Shown one piece after another: positions 25,840 through 37,184 of a DNA stretch of 64,000 nt; position 1 is the first letter of the stretch; every line of letters begins with the position of its first letter. Below the pieces are notes generated by a model. It ran no database searches. It was not told where the DNA came from and saw only the letters and a program-made list of their open reading frames with translations. Location: positions 62,001-126,000 of the forward strand of contig JAPXFQ010000934.1 of assembly GCA_028564705.1 (NCBI GenBank). Direction: 5' to 3'. A program made the translations under genes and the position numbers. The stretch is from Apricaphanius iberus (taxonomy: Eukaryota; Chordata; Actinopteri; Cyprinodontiformes; Aphaniidae).

Positions 25840-27405
25840 GTACTTCAGTTATTGATTAAGAGGAACCGCTCGTCCGACTTTTTCTTCCTGGATTTCAGGT
25901 TCATTTGGTGTCATTTTAGCCCATTTGTGCCATTTTTCTAGCTACCAGGTTCTAGCGTTTCTGGGTTTGTTTGTGGTAAAGCCGCCGTGTTTGAAATAAC
26001 CTCACATTTCATCTGGTTTTCTACTTTCGGAGCTCTGAAGTATTTTTTTTTCTCTTTACAACAGCATGAAACCAGTTTAACAAGACCCACAACACTCACA
26101 GTTAAAGACACAAACGGCACCAGCAGGGGGAAGCCCCCCCCCCTTTTCCTGGCATTCCCATTAGCTGTTCTGCAGCGAGTCGACCCGCCTGGCTCTGGAT
26201 CAGCTGCTCATGACTCAGCGCTGATTTAATCGCCGCATCATTTTATTTATTCCTTTGCATGACTCTGGTAGACGTGGCGACAGGAAATGCATCCCTGCCG
26301 CAGGCGTTCGGCCTTGGGGGGGAAGCTGCTGGTGGAGGAGCAGAGGGTTCTGGGTAATGGCTTACAGATGAGGGGAATGTGGAGCTCATGATCCAGGCTA
26401 CGCTAGGATTACACATCCCACGGTGAGCTGATGATGAGGAAGGTGATGAATGGGAACAGCTGCTTGGAAAGAGCGGATCAAATGAAGACGGTTCAGATCC
26501 TTCCATTCACACCAACATCCCTGATCCCTGATTGGTTCCTCAGAGTGAAGCTGAACAGCTAACGACGTTGGGAAATTAACGTTCTGGTTCTGGTAGGCTT
26601 CCAGTGCAAATCCAAACTAAAACGGATGATTCCAGAGTTCCACTAACCGGACCCTGACTGGTTCTGGCTCCCAGATTTCAGCTAAATGAGATCAGGCCAT
26701 TTAAGGCCAGCCTCATGACGTCTCGCTGGGTTTTATTGGGGCCGCTTTGGGTTTAATCAGGTTTTAACTTTCGTTTGAAGCAAAGTAAGAAGAAAAAAGG
26801 AACACCTCTCAGCCAGCCTGCATTCTCTGTTGGTTCTTCATTTCTCCGCGTTCTCCTCTCTTTGTTTAGCGCCGGTTTCTCCTCCTCTCATGTGTCCTGT
26901 GTGATGTGGTGGAGCTCAGTGGATGAGTCAGTATCTGGGTCGCCCAGCCACACAAGAGGCAGACACACAGTCGGCTACTGTAGAACGCCCACAGTCCGTG
27001 TTTGGGTTGGCATGCTGCGCAGCGCTCCACCCATCATCCAACAATATCACATATTTCTCCTCAGGCGGCTGGAAAAATGTTTGCGTCCTCGTCTTTTATG
27101 GAGAGCAGCAGCTGTGCTCCGCCAGGAGGAAAGAAAGGAAAGTTAATCTGCTGATTGGGTTTCAGGAAAACAGTTAGTCAGCAGCAGGCGAGCTTGGAGC
27201 GGACATGGTTTGGATTGTGATGAACGCCAAGATGTGACCTTTCACACACATCTCACTGCTTCCTGGTGCCGACTCGCATCCCAGCCTCAAACGGCATCTA
27301 TTGGAAGAAAACCGGAGTTTTTTTATTCTGCAGAAACGCTGAACCACCAACAGTTCCATGAAGATTGTTTCATGGAAGAAATAAAACTCCTGAGAAAATC
27401 AGTGT
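25840..27405. other. Unassigned non-coding DNA
   Basis: No gene recognised. Frames at 26243-26506 and 26775-27177 overlap one another or lack any motif. Confidence 0.4.
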
Positions 27406-27409
27406 TTTC

Positions 27410-28617
27410 TAGCAGGACTGAGCGTGTGCCGTTTGGTGACGCAACCGATTGGTCAAGTTAACCCACATAAAAAAATGACAGACGTCTGTAATTTTCATCA
27501 TTTTTATACCTAAACTATGAGAGACGAAATGAGAAGAAAACACAGATCAGACGGTCTGATTTTAAAACAATTTATTTGCAAATTATGGTAAAAATCTTTA
27601 TTTATCTCCTCCAAACATCGAGATTTCTGTAACTTCTTCTGTCCTCCACTGGTTACCTGTATTAAAGGCTCCTGTTTGAACTGGTTACCAGTATAAAGAC
27701 ACCTGTCCACAAACTCCACTATAGAGCAAAGAGCTGCTAAAGGAACCAGGAACCAGATTGTAGAGCTGCACCAGGCTGGGAAGACTGAATCTGCAATAAG
27801 CAGCTTGGTGTGAAGAAAGCAATGATTAGAAAATGAAACCTCTGATAATCTCCCTCCATCTGGGGCTCCACCAAGATCTCACCCTGTGAACGGTGAGCAA
27901 CAATCCCAGAACCACACGGGGGGACCTGGTGAACGACCTGCAGAGAGCTGGGACCAAAGTAACAAAGGCTACCATCAGTAACAGCGCCAGACGTGTCCCC
28001 CTGCTTAAGCCAGGACATGTCCAGGCCCGTCTGAAGTTTCCCAGAGAGCATCTGGATGATCCAGGAGAGGATTGGGAGAACGTCATACGCTCAGATGGAA
28101 CCAAAGCAGCATAGCTACTGTGAAGCATGGGGGTGGAAGCATCATGCTGTGGGACCAGGAAGAATGAATGGGGCCATGTATGGTGGCATCAGAGAGAGCG
28201 TTGCAGCATGACCATGATCCCAAACACATCGCCATGGTAACCAAGGAGGAGGGGCTTCCTGATTGGCCGAGCCGGTCTGCAGATCTCAGCCCCATAGAAA
28301 GTCCCAAAACAGGGAGGAATGGGCCAAAATAGCAGCAACAGTGGAAACCTGCTGGAGACCTACAGGTGACCTTTGACCTCTGGGATTATAACAAAGTGTT
28401 GAGATGAACTTTAGTTATTGATCAAATACTGTTTTTCTACCATCGTTTGCAAATAAATTATCTAAAATAATCAGACCGTGTGATTTTCTGATTTTCTCAT
28501 TTCGTCTCCCACAGTTGAGGTAAAAATATGATAAAAAATGAAAGGCTTCTCTCATCTTTTTAACTGGGAGGTCTTGAACAATTGGTGGCTGACTGAATAC
28601 TTTCCCCCTCTGTGTAC
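27410..28617 (+). mobile_element. Full-length but inactive Tc1-like transposon
   Basis: About 1.2 kb. The left inverted repeat has GAGAGACGAAATGAG and GGTCTGATTTTAAAACAATT; the right has GATAATTTATTTGCAA-type text and CTCATTTCGTCTCCC in inverse order. The arm extends outward to CCGATTGGTCAAGTTAACCC on the left and AACAATTGGTGGCTGACTGA on the right. The transposase between is decayed. Confidence 0.8.
27830..28400 (+). pseudogene. Decayed Tc1-type transposase
   Basis: Recognisable pieces in order: NDLQRAGTKVTKATISNSAR, LLKPGHVQARLKFPREHLDD, EDWENVIRSDGTKAA (containing the second catalytic aspartate region), then in other frames the HGGxxMLW segment, HDHDP, and DWPSRSADLSPIES (the SPDLNPIE motif). 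Frameshifts and stops separate them, so no functional DDE enzyme is made. Confidence 0.75.
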
Positions 28618-28849
28618 CTCGGCTACCTTAGATAACATCTCTTTGGTTCCCTACTTAAAACCAACTGTAAATAACTGAGGAGCTGTGTTTCACAGTAATC
28701 TAAATTTGTCAGATAAACTCGATTGTGAAACCAAGATTTTTTTCTCCACTTAAGATAACTGGGTAAACTCAACCAATCCCTGTCTGTTTAACCAGTTTGG
28801 GAGAGCGACTCCCTCTTTTATCAGCTGGAGATGTGATTATTGCAGCGCT

Positions 28850-28945
28850 CTGTATTCTGCTGCTGTAGCTCAGCTTCTGACGAACGGCAGGAAATCTGAT
28901 CACGTCGCTCCAGTTTTGGTCCCTTTTCCCCCAGATTGGTTTGTA
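28850..28945 (+). mobile_element. Small LINE relic
   Basis: The plus strand reads approximately AQLLTNGRKSDHVAPVLVPF, matching the NAAARxLTxTRKxDHITPVL segment of LINE C-termini seen at 53690. Very short and interrupted. Confidence 0.45.
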
Positions 28946-28949
28946 ATGT

Positions 28950-30900
28950 TTGCTCAGAATCTGCCAGCGTTGCCCAGATTTATCGGATCTTTGCCATTTC
29001 TCTTCTACTGGTTCTGTCCTGGTCAGTTTATCTCCTTTTACGCTTTTAAATGACCAGGTTTTATCTTTGTTAAGCACCAACTACTTATCGTTTTTAAGTC
29101 CTCATCAGTCATCTGCCTTCTAGGATTCCCGTTGTTGCAGATTTTTATGAACTTCTTCCAAGCTGCTTTTGTTTTAATCCTCGACATGCTCAGGTCCTTC
29201 CCAGTTTGGTTCTGCTTTGATCCAGCGTGGGAAACCACTCAGCGCCAGATGAGCCGGACTGGACCCGTCTGGTTCTGACACGGCCCAGGACAGAAGGTTT
29301 GGGTCTCAGATGAGGCGGTTTTCTGCCGACAAACGGAGGAGGGTTAGAGTCCAACGAAACCTTCGTTCTGTAGATGTTAGAAAACTGTTTCAAACCTCTG
29401 GTTCCTAAAAACTTCTGGTTCCTAACCCGACCCGGTGCTGGTTCTGTCCGGCTCGCTGCGTGGCTGATTAACGGGCTTCTGCAGCAATCAGAGGAAATCT
29501 AAGAACGAGATGAAATCCTGTGAATCATCAGTTGTTCTGCAGCAAGAAAAACTCCTAAAAACATGCAGGACGTTTGGGTCAGAGACGCTGGATTTAAACC
29601 TGCAGGAGACCCAAACTGGTTCCGTTCACTGGTTCCCAGTCATTCACTGGTCGTCTCTGCTGCCAAACTGGCAGGTTACTGGACAGTGAAGCAACCAACG
29701 ACCAAACAGAGAATCTTGAATGTGGCAGTGTTTAAAAAACATTGAAAAATCTGTTTGATTCTTGACCAAATTAAATCGAATCACGAGATCAAAAATCCGT
29801 TTAACATCGTTTGCTCTTTTTCAGATTAAAAATCCAGAAAGTGTTACTAGTTTTTCCCTGGCCAGTGTTATTGAATTACAGCTCAAATAAAACTTTTATT
29901 AGCTCTGACCCATACAGATATGGAAATGGATCAGATTGCAACGTTCGGGATAATCGATTCTACCTTGAGAAATGGAATCAAATGATATCCAGTTCTACTC
30001 TTGAAGGACCTTCAGAACATCCATCAAGCTGCAGATCATTTTAAAACCTCAGTTCTTCCATCCTGGTCCTCAGATTACAGGAGAGAGCAGCTGATTGGTT
30101 CACGTTCCACAGGAGAGAGCAGCTGATTGGTTCCCCAGAGGTGCTGCTCTTCAGGAATAAAGCCGACTGAAACAGCTCCACCCCTTCAGAAAACAGACCT
30201 AATCTTCTCATTTAGGATCAGAGTTTAATCTGGAACCCTACACACCTGTAAACGCTCTTAAAGGTACAGCGTCTGTCTGGTCTAGATGTTCAGCAGCGGC
30301 TCCAGACGCGCTCCCTTCTCCTGCAGCTCACATCTGGGAGCGGATGGGAAACTGGCATCCAGGTGATGTTCATCCCTCCTGCTCACCATCTGCTTTTGGA
30401 ATCGCTTCCAGCATTAAAAATTTCCCTGATGAAATCCTGCAGCAGACTTTAAGCCCAGGCAGTGAGAGCGGTGAGGAATGAAAGCAGGTTTTAGATTACA
30501 TAAAACTGAGCATTTTTCATTTTAGGTTATTTTACTTTTTGTTCCGAAGTCAAAGGTCTTCATATTCCTTCAAATTTAAAGTCTATAAATATTTACATTG
30601 AACAGATCCCTTCTTACTTTTCCTGTCATCTGCAGTTTTTCTACCAAGCATCTCAATCTGTTGCACATTCCTTGGAATAAACTTTAATAACCATACAGCC
30701 ATTTTATCCTTATGCTGCTCTAACGTTTCTTGCACTTCTTTTTATTGAATCTTTCCAGTTTGCTGCTTTTATTCTTACAGAACTATTTGGCAATAAAGGG
30801 AGTTTGTATTTTTCTTCCCTGCAGGTTAAATCTGCGCTTACGGCGCATTGCTCATTCCTTTCCACCCTGACATTGTGCTTTTATAAACGTCTCAAATAAA
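28950..30900. other. Unassigned non-coding DNA downstream of mych
   Basis: No gene recognised. ACAGGAGAGAGCAGCTGATT occurs twice within about 35 bp near 30075-30130. Confidence 0.4.
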
Positions 30901-30919
30901 AAACACACAAACACTTTCC

Positions 30920-31516
30920 AAATCTAATATTTCAATTTAATTTCATATTGAAAAAAAAACAAAAAAAAAGGTGCTTCATTAAAAATTCCAACCAAACAGA
31001 AACTAGCAAAAATAATTTATCATACAACACAAATGTACAAATATGTACAGAGAATAAAGGAAGAAGACCCAACTGCAGCCAGGTAGAGGTAGGTTTGTGA
31101 ACTGTAGAGGAACGGCTAAAATCCCTGCATGCTGGTCAACAACCCACCATGTTGGAGACGAAAACAGAAAGTTTGAGCTGCTGCTAAACATTCCTGGAAG
31201 ATTCTGGAACCAAAAAGCATCAATGACACGAAGAAGGCAGCTGGTTTTAAATTAAAAGAGAACCTGCTGAGGAAGACTTTAAAAAAAAAAAACAGACGAT
31301 TCCATCAAACCTACTGAACGACAGACGGGACAGCGCCCGATAACGGCCATCCCAGAGCTCCCAACCGCTCAGCGCTTCACTGGGAACACTGGGTCCGCCA
31401 CACTGGGAATGGGAGGAGAAAGCCGCTCCAAGTCTTTCTACCACTGAGTCGTTGAGGTTGTGGGGGGCGGGGCTTCAGTCCCTTAGGCCCCGCCCCCCAC
31501 CCAGCACGGCCGCCCA
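30920..31516 (-). other. mych: Predicted mych 3' UTR
   Basis: No competing frame follows the stop. On the minus strand an ATTAAA hexamer lies at 30941-30936 and a GU-rich tract (GTGTTTGTGTGTTTTTT) follows 24-45 nt downstream, the usual layout of a cleavage site near 30920. AATAAA hexamers further on (30773-30768 and 30746-30741) could serve a longer isoform. A perfect Pumilio-type element TGTACATA lies at 31049-31042, next to an AU-rich stretch. The cleavage position is inferred. Confidence 0.5.
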
Positions 31517-33592
31517 TTATCTGCGGAGCTGCTCCAGCCGCGCCTTCAGCTCCTCCTGCTTGGCGCGCAGCTTGTCCTTGCGAGCGCGCAGCCGCAGGCT
31601 CTCGCTCTCCAGGCCGTAGATGCAGTCCCTGGCCTTCTTCAGGATCACCACCTTGGACGCCTTGTCGTTGTGCGACAGCTCCGGCACGTTGTCCCGCAGA
31701 CGCACGAAGCAGTTCTTCAGCTCGTTGCGCCGCTGCCGCTCCATGACGTTGTGAGTCCGCCGCCGTTCCTCCTCGTCCTCCGTCTCCGTGGAGCTCCGGG
31801 AGGAGCAGTGGTAGCGCGACGACGACGAGGAGGAAGCGGCGGTGAAGCTGCGGGTGGCGTGGTGGGACCGCGACGGGCCGTCGCCGCCTCTGGAGCGCTT
31901 GTGGGAGGAGGAAGGCGGCGGCGAGGCGGGGCAGGGAGCGGCGTAGTTGTGCTGCAGCTGGATGGCGCGCTGCTCCTCCTCCTGGTTCAGGCGGCGGGCG
32001 GACGTCTCGGCTGGCGAGGGGAGCGGAGACGGGCTGGACGAGCCCACCGACACCACGTCTATCTCCTCCTCTGTAGGACAACGGGAGACAAACGTTAGCG
32101 GCTAGAACGCTTCAACGCCATCATCATCATCATCATCTCCACCAGGGCCCGACTCAGGGGCGCCCCCTTTCTGTTAACACTGGCTACAATAACAGCGTTT
32201 CATAAAGATCTGGGCTCATCTGGGAAAGTAGGCGGAGCTTAATTGATCTTAAAAATTTAAATCAGAGACAATCTGAAGCTCAAACTAAATAGAAATATTA
32301 AACTTGGAGCCCTGATACCGTCTAATGTACTCTTCAACCAAAACTCTAATTGCAATAGTTTCACAGGAAATTACCATTTTTAACTACAAATTTTGGTTTT
32401 ATGATCATTTTAATTAATATTTTATCATAATTTGTTGCAACAAGCAGAGAAGAAAATAAAACCCGTCTTTATTTATTGTATTTTTTTTGTGTGGTAGAAG
32501 TATCGGCACTGGTGCTCTGATCAAAGTATCGGTATCGTATCGGGTTGAAAACAAGGCGGAATCGGTGAATCCCTCGTTAGACTAAAGCAGATCGTAACAA
32601 TAAACCACGAATATGAAAAAGTTTCATTTAAGTCAAGTTTTGAGTGAATTAAAAGGTGCAGTACATTCATTTTTATTCCTTTAAATATGTTTGATTCAAA
32701 CATTTTTGCAGTTTTTTTACCTTTTAACATAAATAGAATTTTAGTTAAATTCGTTACAAAGAAACTTTCCTGGTTACTAACACTTTATTAAAATCATCTA
32801 TGCTGAAACCAAAAAGGGTTTATTTTCATGTTTTCATACATTTTAACATCTATTCTTTTTGATTTCAGCATTTATTGGGGCCCCTAAGATTCGGCTCAGT
32901 TCGCTTCTGCCTTGGGCCGGCTCTGATCTCCCACCAACAAGCTGTGAGCAGATTAGCAGAGAGCAAAGAACGAGCCGGGCTAAACATTAATAAATCATCT
33001 GATAACAGGGCGGATTGAAGTCTGAGCTGCTGAGGCCAAAGGTCGGCAGGCAGCGTTCCCACTCACCAGAGTCGCTGGACGAAGACGTGGACGTCTCCCC
33101 GCCGGCAGAGCCGTAGTCCGACGTGGCCTCGCTCTGCTCCTGGGCTCCGATCAGGTTCTGGCAGTCCAGCGTGGAGCCCACGATGTCCTCGAAGATGCTG
33201 GTGTCGATGTCGGAGAGCAGCGGGCTGGAGCCCAGCACCGACGACACCAGCTTCTCCTCCAGGCCGCGCTCCGACAGGCACTGCCACAGCGAGTCCTCCG
33301 TCACCTCGTCCAGCGGCGAGCAGGGCAGGCAGGAGTCGCCGGCGTCCCGCTCCGCCGGATCGAAGAAGTCGCAGCTCCAGCCCAGCAGGTGGAGGTCCTG
33401 GTCCTCCAGCAGGAGGTCCGACACGTAGCTCAGCTGCTCCTCCCTGGAGAGCGGCTTCCCGGCCGCCTGGCCGGCCTTCAGGGGGGGGGACTGGGGGGGC
33501 GTCGGCAGGTAGTCCATCAGGCTCTGCACGTCGTCGAACATGAGCGGCTCCGAGCTGAGCCAGTCGGGCGACTGGGAGAAACTGGGCAGCAT
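31517..33592 (-). CDS. mych: Mych, Myc-family bHLH-leucine-zipper transcription factor; join of 33592-33067 and 32070-31517
   Basis: Spliced two-exon CDS of 359 residues plus stop (526 + 554 nt). The donor is GTGAGT at 33066-33061. The acceptor is TCCTACAG, ending at 32071. Joining them restores the Myc signature EEEIDVVSV (residues 176-184). Seen in order: a short N-terminus; LPTPPQSPP at 29-37, matching Myc box I with T31 and S35 at the positions of human T58 and S62; a weak Myc box II-like segment around W103; a serine/acidic run at 166-178; QHNYAAP at 215-221, like Myc box IV; acidic ETEDEEE at 271-277; basic region about 278-294 with the E-box contacts H282, E286 and R290; helix-loop-helix to about 327; zipper leucines 329, 336, 343, 350 and 357. 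Family knowledge: such proteins dimerise with Max in the nucleus and bind CACGTG. The basic/HLH sequence (VMERQRRNELKNCF) differs from MYC, MYCN and MYCL types and fits the fish mych branch. The start ATG has A at -3. It is shorter than typical MYC because the N-terminus is reduced. Confidence 0.9.
32071..33066 (-). other. mych: mych intron between the two coding exons
   Basis: 996-bp intron with canonical ends: GTGAGT donor next to 33067 and a pyrimidine-rich acceptor ending CTACAG before 32070. It splits a codon after its first base, giving glutamate 176. It contains a short ATC run near 32118-32137 and an AT-rich relic of the hAT-like MITE family (see 32340-32575). Confidence 0.85.
32340..32575. 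mobile_element. Truncated hAT-like MITE relic inside the mych intron
   Basis: This stretch shares order and wording with the complete MITE at 38599-38923: an AAGCAGA-type run after a TTGTTGCAACA segment, AAAACCCGTCTT, a long T run with GTGTG, then GATCAAAGTATCGGTATCG near the end. The terminal TAGGGATGCA is not recognisable and the right end reads GAATCCCTC. It is probably an old decayed copy. Confidence 0.55.
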
Positions 33593-33752
33593 GTTGGAGG
33601 CTGAAGCCTGAGAACCAAATCCAGAGAAACACACGTCTTAAAGAGGGAAACCAGGAGGGGGAGCGGGTTCGACTCCAGGCAGCGGCGGCGTAGTGCGGTC
33701 AGCAGCAGCAGGGCTCCTGTAGTGAAAGTTCACACCCGCTTCTCCTACTGAA
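33593..33752 (-). other. mych: Predicted mych 5' untranslated segment
   Basis: If transcription starts about 30 nt below the TATA box at 33782-33776, the leader is roughly 160 nt. A good acceptor-like sequence (TTTGGTTCTCAG) ends at about 33612, 20 nt before the ATG. Myc genes usually have a non-coding exon 1 spliced close to the start codon, so this leader may instead be partly intronic with exon 1 further upstream. No strong donor is visible within 33620-33750. Confidence 0.4.
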
Positions 33753-33775
33753 ACCCCCCCGGGCTGCTGCACCAC

Positions 33776-33851
33776 CTTTATACGTGTTTACATCACGCTG
33801 GCTCCGCCCACTTTTTACTCCATTGCCCCCTACCTACACACCATGACGTCA
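33776..33851 (-). promoter_or_regulatory. mych: mych proximal core promoter (CRE, GC box, TATA box)
   Basis: Reading on the minus strand, a perfect CRE palindrome TGACGTCA lies at 33851-33844, a GC box GGGCGGAGC at 33809-33801 and a TATA box TATAAAG at 33782-33776. Order and spacing are those of a canonical vertebrate TATA promoter. CRE sites are bound by CREB/ATF factors. The transcription start is inferred near 33750. Confidence 0.6.
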
Positions 33852-34473
33852 CAGAACACTTGGGGCAAAAACTTTTCTGTTTTTTTTTGTTTTTTTTTCC
33901 TGCACCAAAAAATTTAAATAAAACCGAAAACATTTTTTTTTTAAACACCCCAAACAAACTGATGGTTCCGGTTCTGCAGCTCAGAATTACGCGTTTCCTC
34001 CGCTGGTTCCGACCCAGTAGGAGAACAAAGCAGCAGTGTGTGCGTTACGGAACCACCAGAACTCACTACTAATCTACTTTGTCCCAGGAGCAACTCTTTT
34101 ACTCATTTAAAATACTTCTGCACATAAACGCCCAACTTTAAATATTTAATACAAAGTAAAATTATTTTATAAAATATACATTTTCTGTGAATAGGTAAAA
34201 AGAGCAAAATGTCCTCAATAATCCTGGTATTAATTTATCCTTACTCCAAACAGAGGCATGCAAATATCGGTTTCCCTTTCACAGCTCTTTGTGAATGAAC
34301 GCGTGAAGCAAAACTCGAGTGGGTATTTAAACCCTGACGTGGGTTGATCCACACGTGAAACCGGCATCCAGCTCTCAGCGACTGCAGCCGGCATGCATGC
34401 CATGCACCGATGCATTCCGCCACTACGAGGCCACAGCGTGCAACAGGTTTACATCATTAAAGTCATGCAGAAT

Positions 34474-34479
34474 CTTACC
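34474..34479 (-). promoter_or_regulatory. Candidate splice donor for a distal mych non-coding exon 1
   Basis: The minus strand reads GAGCACG followed by GTAAGA, the intron beginning at 34478. With the acceptor-like CAG before 33611 it would define an intron of about 870 bp, in keeping with the usual Myc gene plan of a non-coding first exon. RNA evidence would be needed; another possible donor, GTGAGT, lies near 34779. Confidence 0.25.
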
Positions 34480-34639
34480 GTGCTCACAAAAGGCAGGAAT
34501 TCACAATGAAGAAAAGTGGGAAATGTTGAAGTTATCCAATAAAATCCACGCGGAGTGGCGATGATCTAAATGCTTCTGCTTGGACAAAACTTTCTGCGTG
34601 TGAAATGGAAGTTGGAACAAGGCGGCATGGTGTGGAAGT

Positions 34640-35095
34640 CCCCAAATGTCCTGCCGGTCCGGTGAAGGGTCTACTTCTCCTCCTACGCTGCCAGGGTCCA
34701 ACAGTGTGGGAGTGGCCGGGAAAGTGCTTTATCTACCGGCTCTACGGTATCCCTCCGCTACCGCTGAAAAACCCGCGAAAACTCACAAACAAGCCAAAAG
34801 AGGCCGATGGTGGACCAACCAGCCGCCGAAATAACCGCCGCGGCTCCGTTTGGTGAAAGAGTCCAGGCGGAGGAAGGAGGACTGCGGGCGGAGGGGGCAA
34901 AAAGGGCCGAGAAGCGGGATCTACCCGCGGAGGGATATCTCGCCGAGTCGGTTTCCGAGAAAGCCGTGGCGGCAAAAACAGACCACGTGGGTGGAAGCTG
35001 TGAAGAAGCCGGCTTTTTCACAAGGGTCACTCGGTTTATAGCGCGTGGCTGACATTGACATCAGCAGCTGTACGTCACCGCCGCCGCCATCTTAG
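34640..35095 (-). promoter_or_regulatory. CpG-rich segment with promoter motifs upstream of mych
   Basis: About 450 bp unusually rich in CG dinucleotides compared with the AT-rich surroundings. On the minus strand, in order: AAGATGGCGGC (YY1-type motif) at 35093-35083, GTGACGTA (CRE-like) at 35078-35071, TATAAA at 35040-35035 and the palindromic E-box CACGTG at 34989-34984. A TTTCCCGG-type E2F-like motif lies near 34715-34727. A second CACGTG is at 34352-34357. It may be a distal mych promoter/exon 1 or the start of a divergent transcript. Small open frames here follow from the base composition and do not look like proteins. Confidence 0.45.
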
Positions 35096-35099
35096 GTGT

Positions 35100-37085
35100 G
35101 GCACATTATCCTGGCAAACCAGTACAAACTTGCTTCTAAACTGGGTTTTATAACAAAGAAAACTAACAAGTTCACTTCAAAGTTATTTCTATATCATAGT
35201 TAGTCATTTGAAGACTCACAACAATAACCACACAGATAAAGGTGACAAAATGTCTGTTTACACAGAAACTGCGTAGGCAAACGGTGCATTCTGTTTCTAC
35301 TCAGAACTCGGAAATTCAGACTTTTGAGTGGGAAAACTCAACTCGACCACCATCTGAGGGCGGACTTCCCACTAGGAATGTCTGAGATTGTTCTCTGCGT
35401 CGACTTTGACTTTCAATATGGCCACTCCTCACATCAACAATTATAGTTGAGGTGGAAAAATGCCTATTTTGCAAGACACACTTTTAAGAAGGGTTCTAAA
35501 ATCTGTCTTATACATAGAGCCTGCAACTCTAATCTTAACTAAATAAAAACGGTGTTTGTAAATGGAAAATACAGCTTAAAACGTTTGTAAGAGGTACTAC
35601 AGCTATGGCTACTGGGCGTTGCCATATTGGAATCCTGACTTATCCGACAAGGTTAACTGGAACGCTGTTTACTCGAGCGTAATGTCCAACCCAGCTCCTA
35701 GTTCCTACTTCTGAGGTTATTAGAATGCACCATGTTACTTGTTCTTTAGGAAATACAATTGGTCTCTCTGATTTGCATAAGCATGCTGCATGTGCACATT
35801 CTGTCCAACTTCCACTCCCTGCATTGGCCACAGAAAGAAAACAGAGAGCAGAACGAGCAACTCCTAAAAAGCCAGTCCCATCTACATCACGGGGAAAATT
35901 AATATTCATGGTGTTGCCTACCTTGTCTAGCGACCGCCAACAGAAAGGTTGATTTTAAAGCCAACAGAGAAGAGCATGTCACGTCTCTGCAAGTAGAAGC
36001 TAGCAGCAACAAAGTTAACAGTTACTCCACTGCATGGCAGAACTGGGTTGGGCTTGGTTTAGTTGTGGACATCAGCGTTGCATTTTTCACCCAAGAAAAA
36101 GGAGCTGAGGAACAAACTGCTGGAATTCTAGACCTTTCATGAAACAGAATAAGACAGAATGGATAAAATGCAACCCATCCCATCTGTAACACCTGTAGGA
36201 GAACTATTGCTGGCGTCTTTGTTAATTGCGCGAGTGGTTGGTCTCAATAAAACAAACAAAATGACAGGCTATAAAGATGTGACAAACACTTCCAAGAGAG
36301 TTTACGGGCGAAATCCCCAATATAGAAACACTTTAACGTCTGAGGACGGGAAGCAGTTTAGAAAGAAGCTTGAAAAAATCTACTGACGAAAAACCAAAGC
36401 TATCCAAAGCCCATATGAGATCTGGGAAAAACATTGGTTCGATGCGCCATGTAATAAAAAGCCCTGGACCCTTCACTCATAAAAAGTTAAAGGTTTTTTA
36501 AAGTCTGGAGGCCCACGATTATTTTGTTTCATAGAAAGCTGGCTGATCTCTATGAAACAGAAAGCTGTGGCTTTGCTAAAAGCAGAGGTTAGACATCATC
36601 CGTAGGTGATTACCAAAGACAACAGACTATAACTCTGGATAATCCTCATTAATTACTGTCCTCCTTTATAGAAATGTTGTTGCTGTTGTTAAATTTCAGT
36701 CGCTGTGTGACTGGAGAAATTAAACCGTGTCTGGACTCTGGCAGAAAAAACTAATTTCAGTGTTTACACATGTTCATTTAAAAAAAAAAAAACAGTCTTG
36801 GAGAAACATACATTCATGTAGCAGCTGTAATGATTAAAGTAGAAGGATGAGAGGTAGAACTGGCTGATGGACAGCAGCGTGGATAGTCAGATGTTTGGGA
36901 CGCGAAAATAATTTTTTTACATTGTTAACTCCACCTGTTCTGGTATCCTGCTCAGCTGGGACCGTTTGTTGGATGGAGGCAGCGACTGGGACGATGCTCC
37001 CAGTAACTCAACAATCCTCCACGTCCTTTTCTCAACATTTTACTTTCTGTAACATAGAAAGTACTGTTACATCATTTCATTTTGT
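35100..37085. other. Unassigned DNA upstream of mych
   Basis: No exon recognised. A plus frame at 36159-36386 (75 codons, lysine/threonine rich) resembles nothing known to me. Confidence 0.4.
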
Positions 37086-37180
37086 TCTTTCTGTGCCTCT
37101 GGTAGCGTTCTGGATCAGCTGCAGCTGTCTGACTGACTTTTTAGGCAGACCTGTGAGGATGCTGTTGCAGTAATCAATCC
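37085..37180 (-). mobile_element. LINE 3' fragment
   Basis: TTCTGGATCAGCTGCAGCTGTCTGACTGACTTTTTAGGCAG is closely related to 8012-8052, part of the LINE fragment there. Confidence 0.55.
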
Positions 37181-37184
37181 AACT

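Noticed and set aside
31377..32098. Long alternative frames over mych exons (234 codons minus, 142 codons plus, and similar over 33063-33604)
   Set aside because: Shadows of the GC-rich mych exons in other frames; the true frame is fixed by the splice phase and the bHLHZip.
34742..35052. Several overlapping 60-90 codon frames in the CpG-rich block
   Set aside because: They exist on both strands at once because of GC-rich composition, and none has a recognisable motif or matching splice sites.
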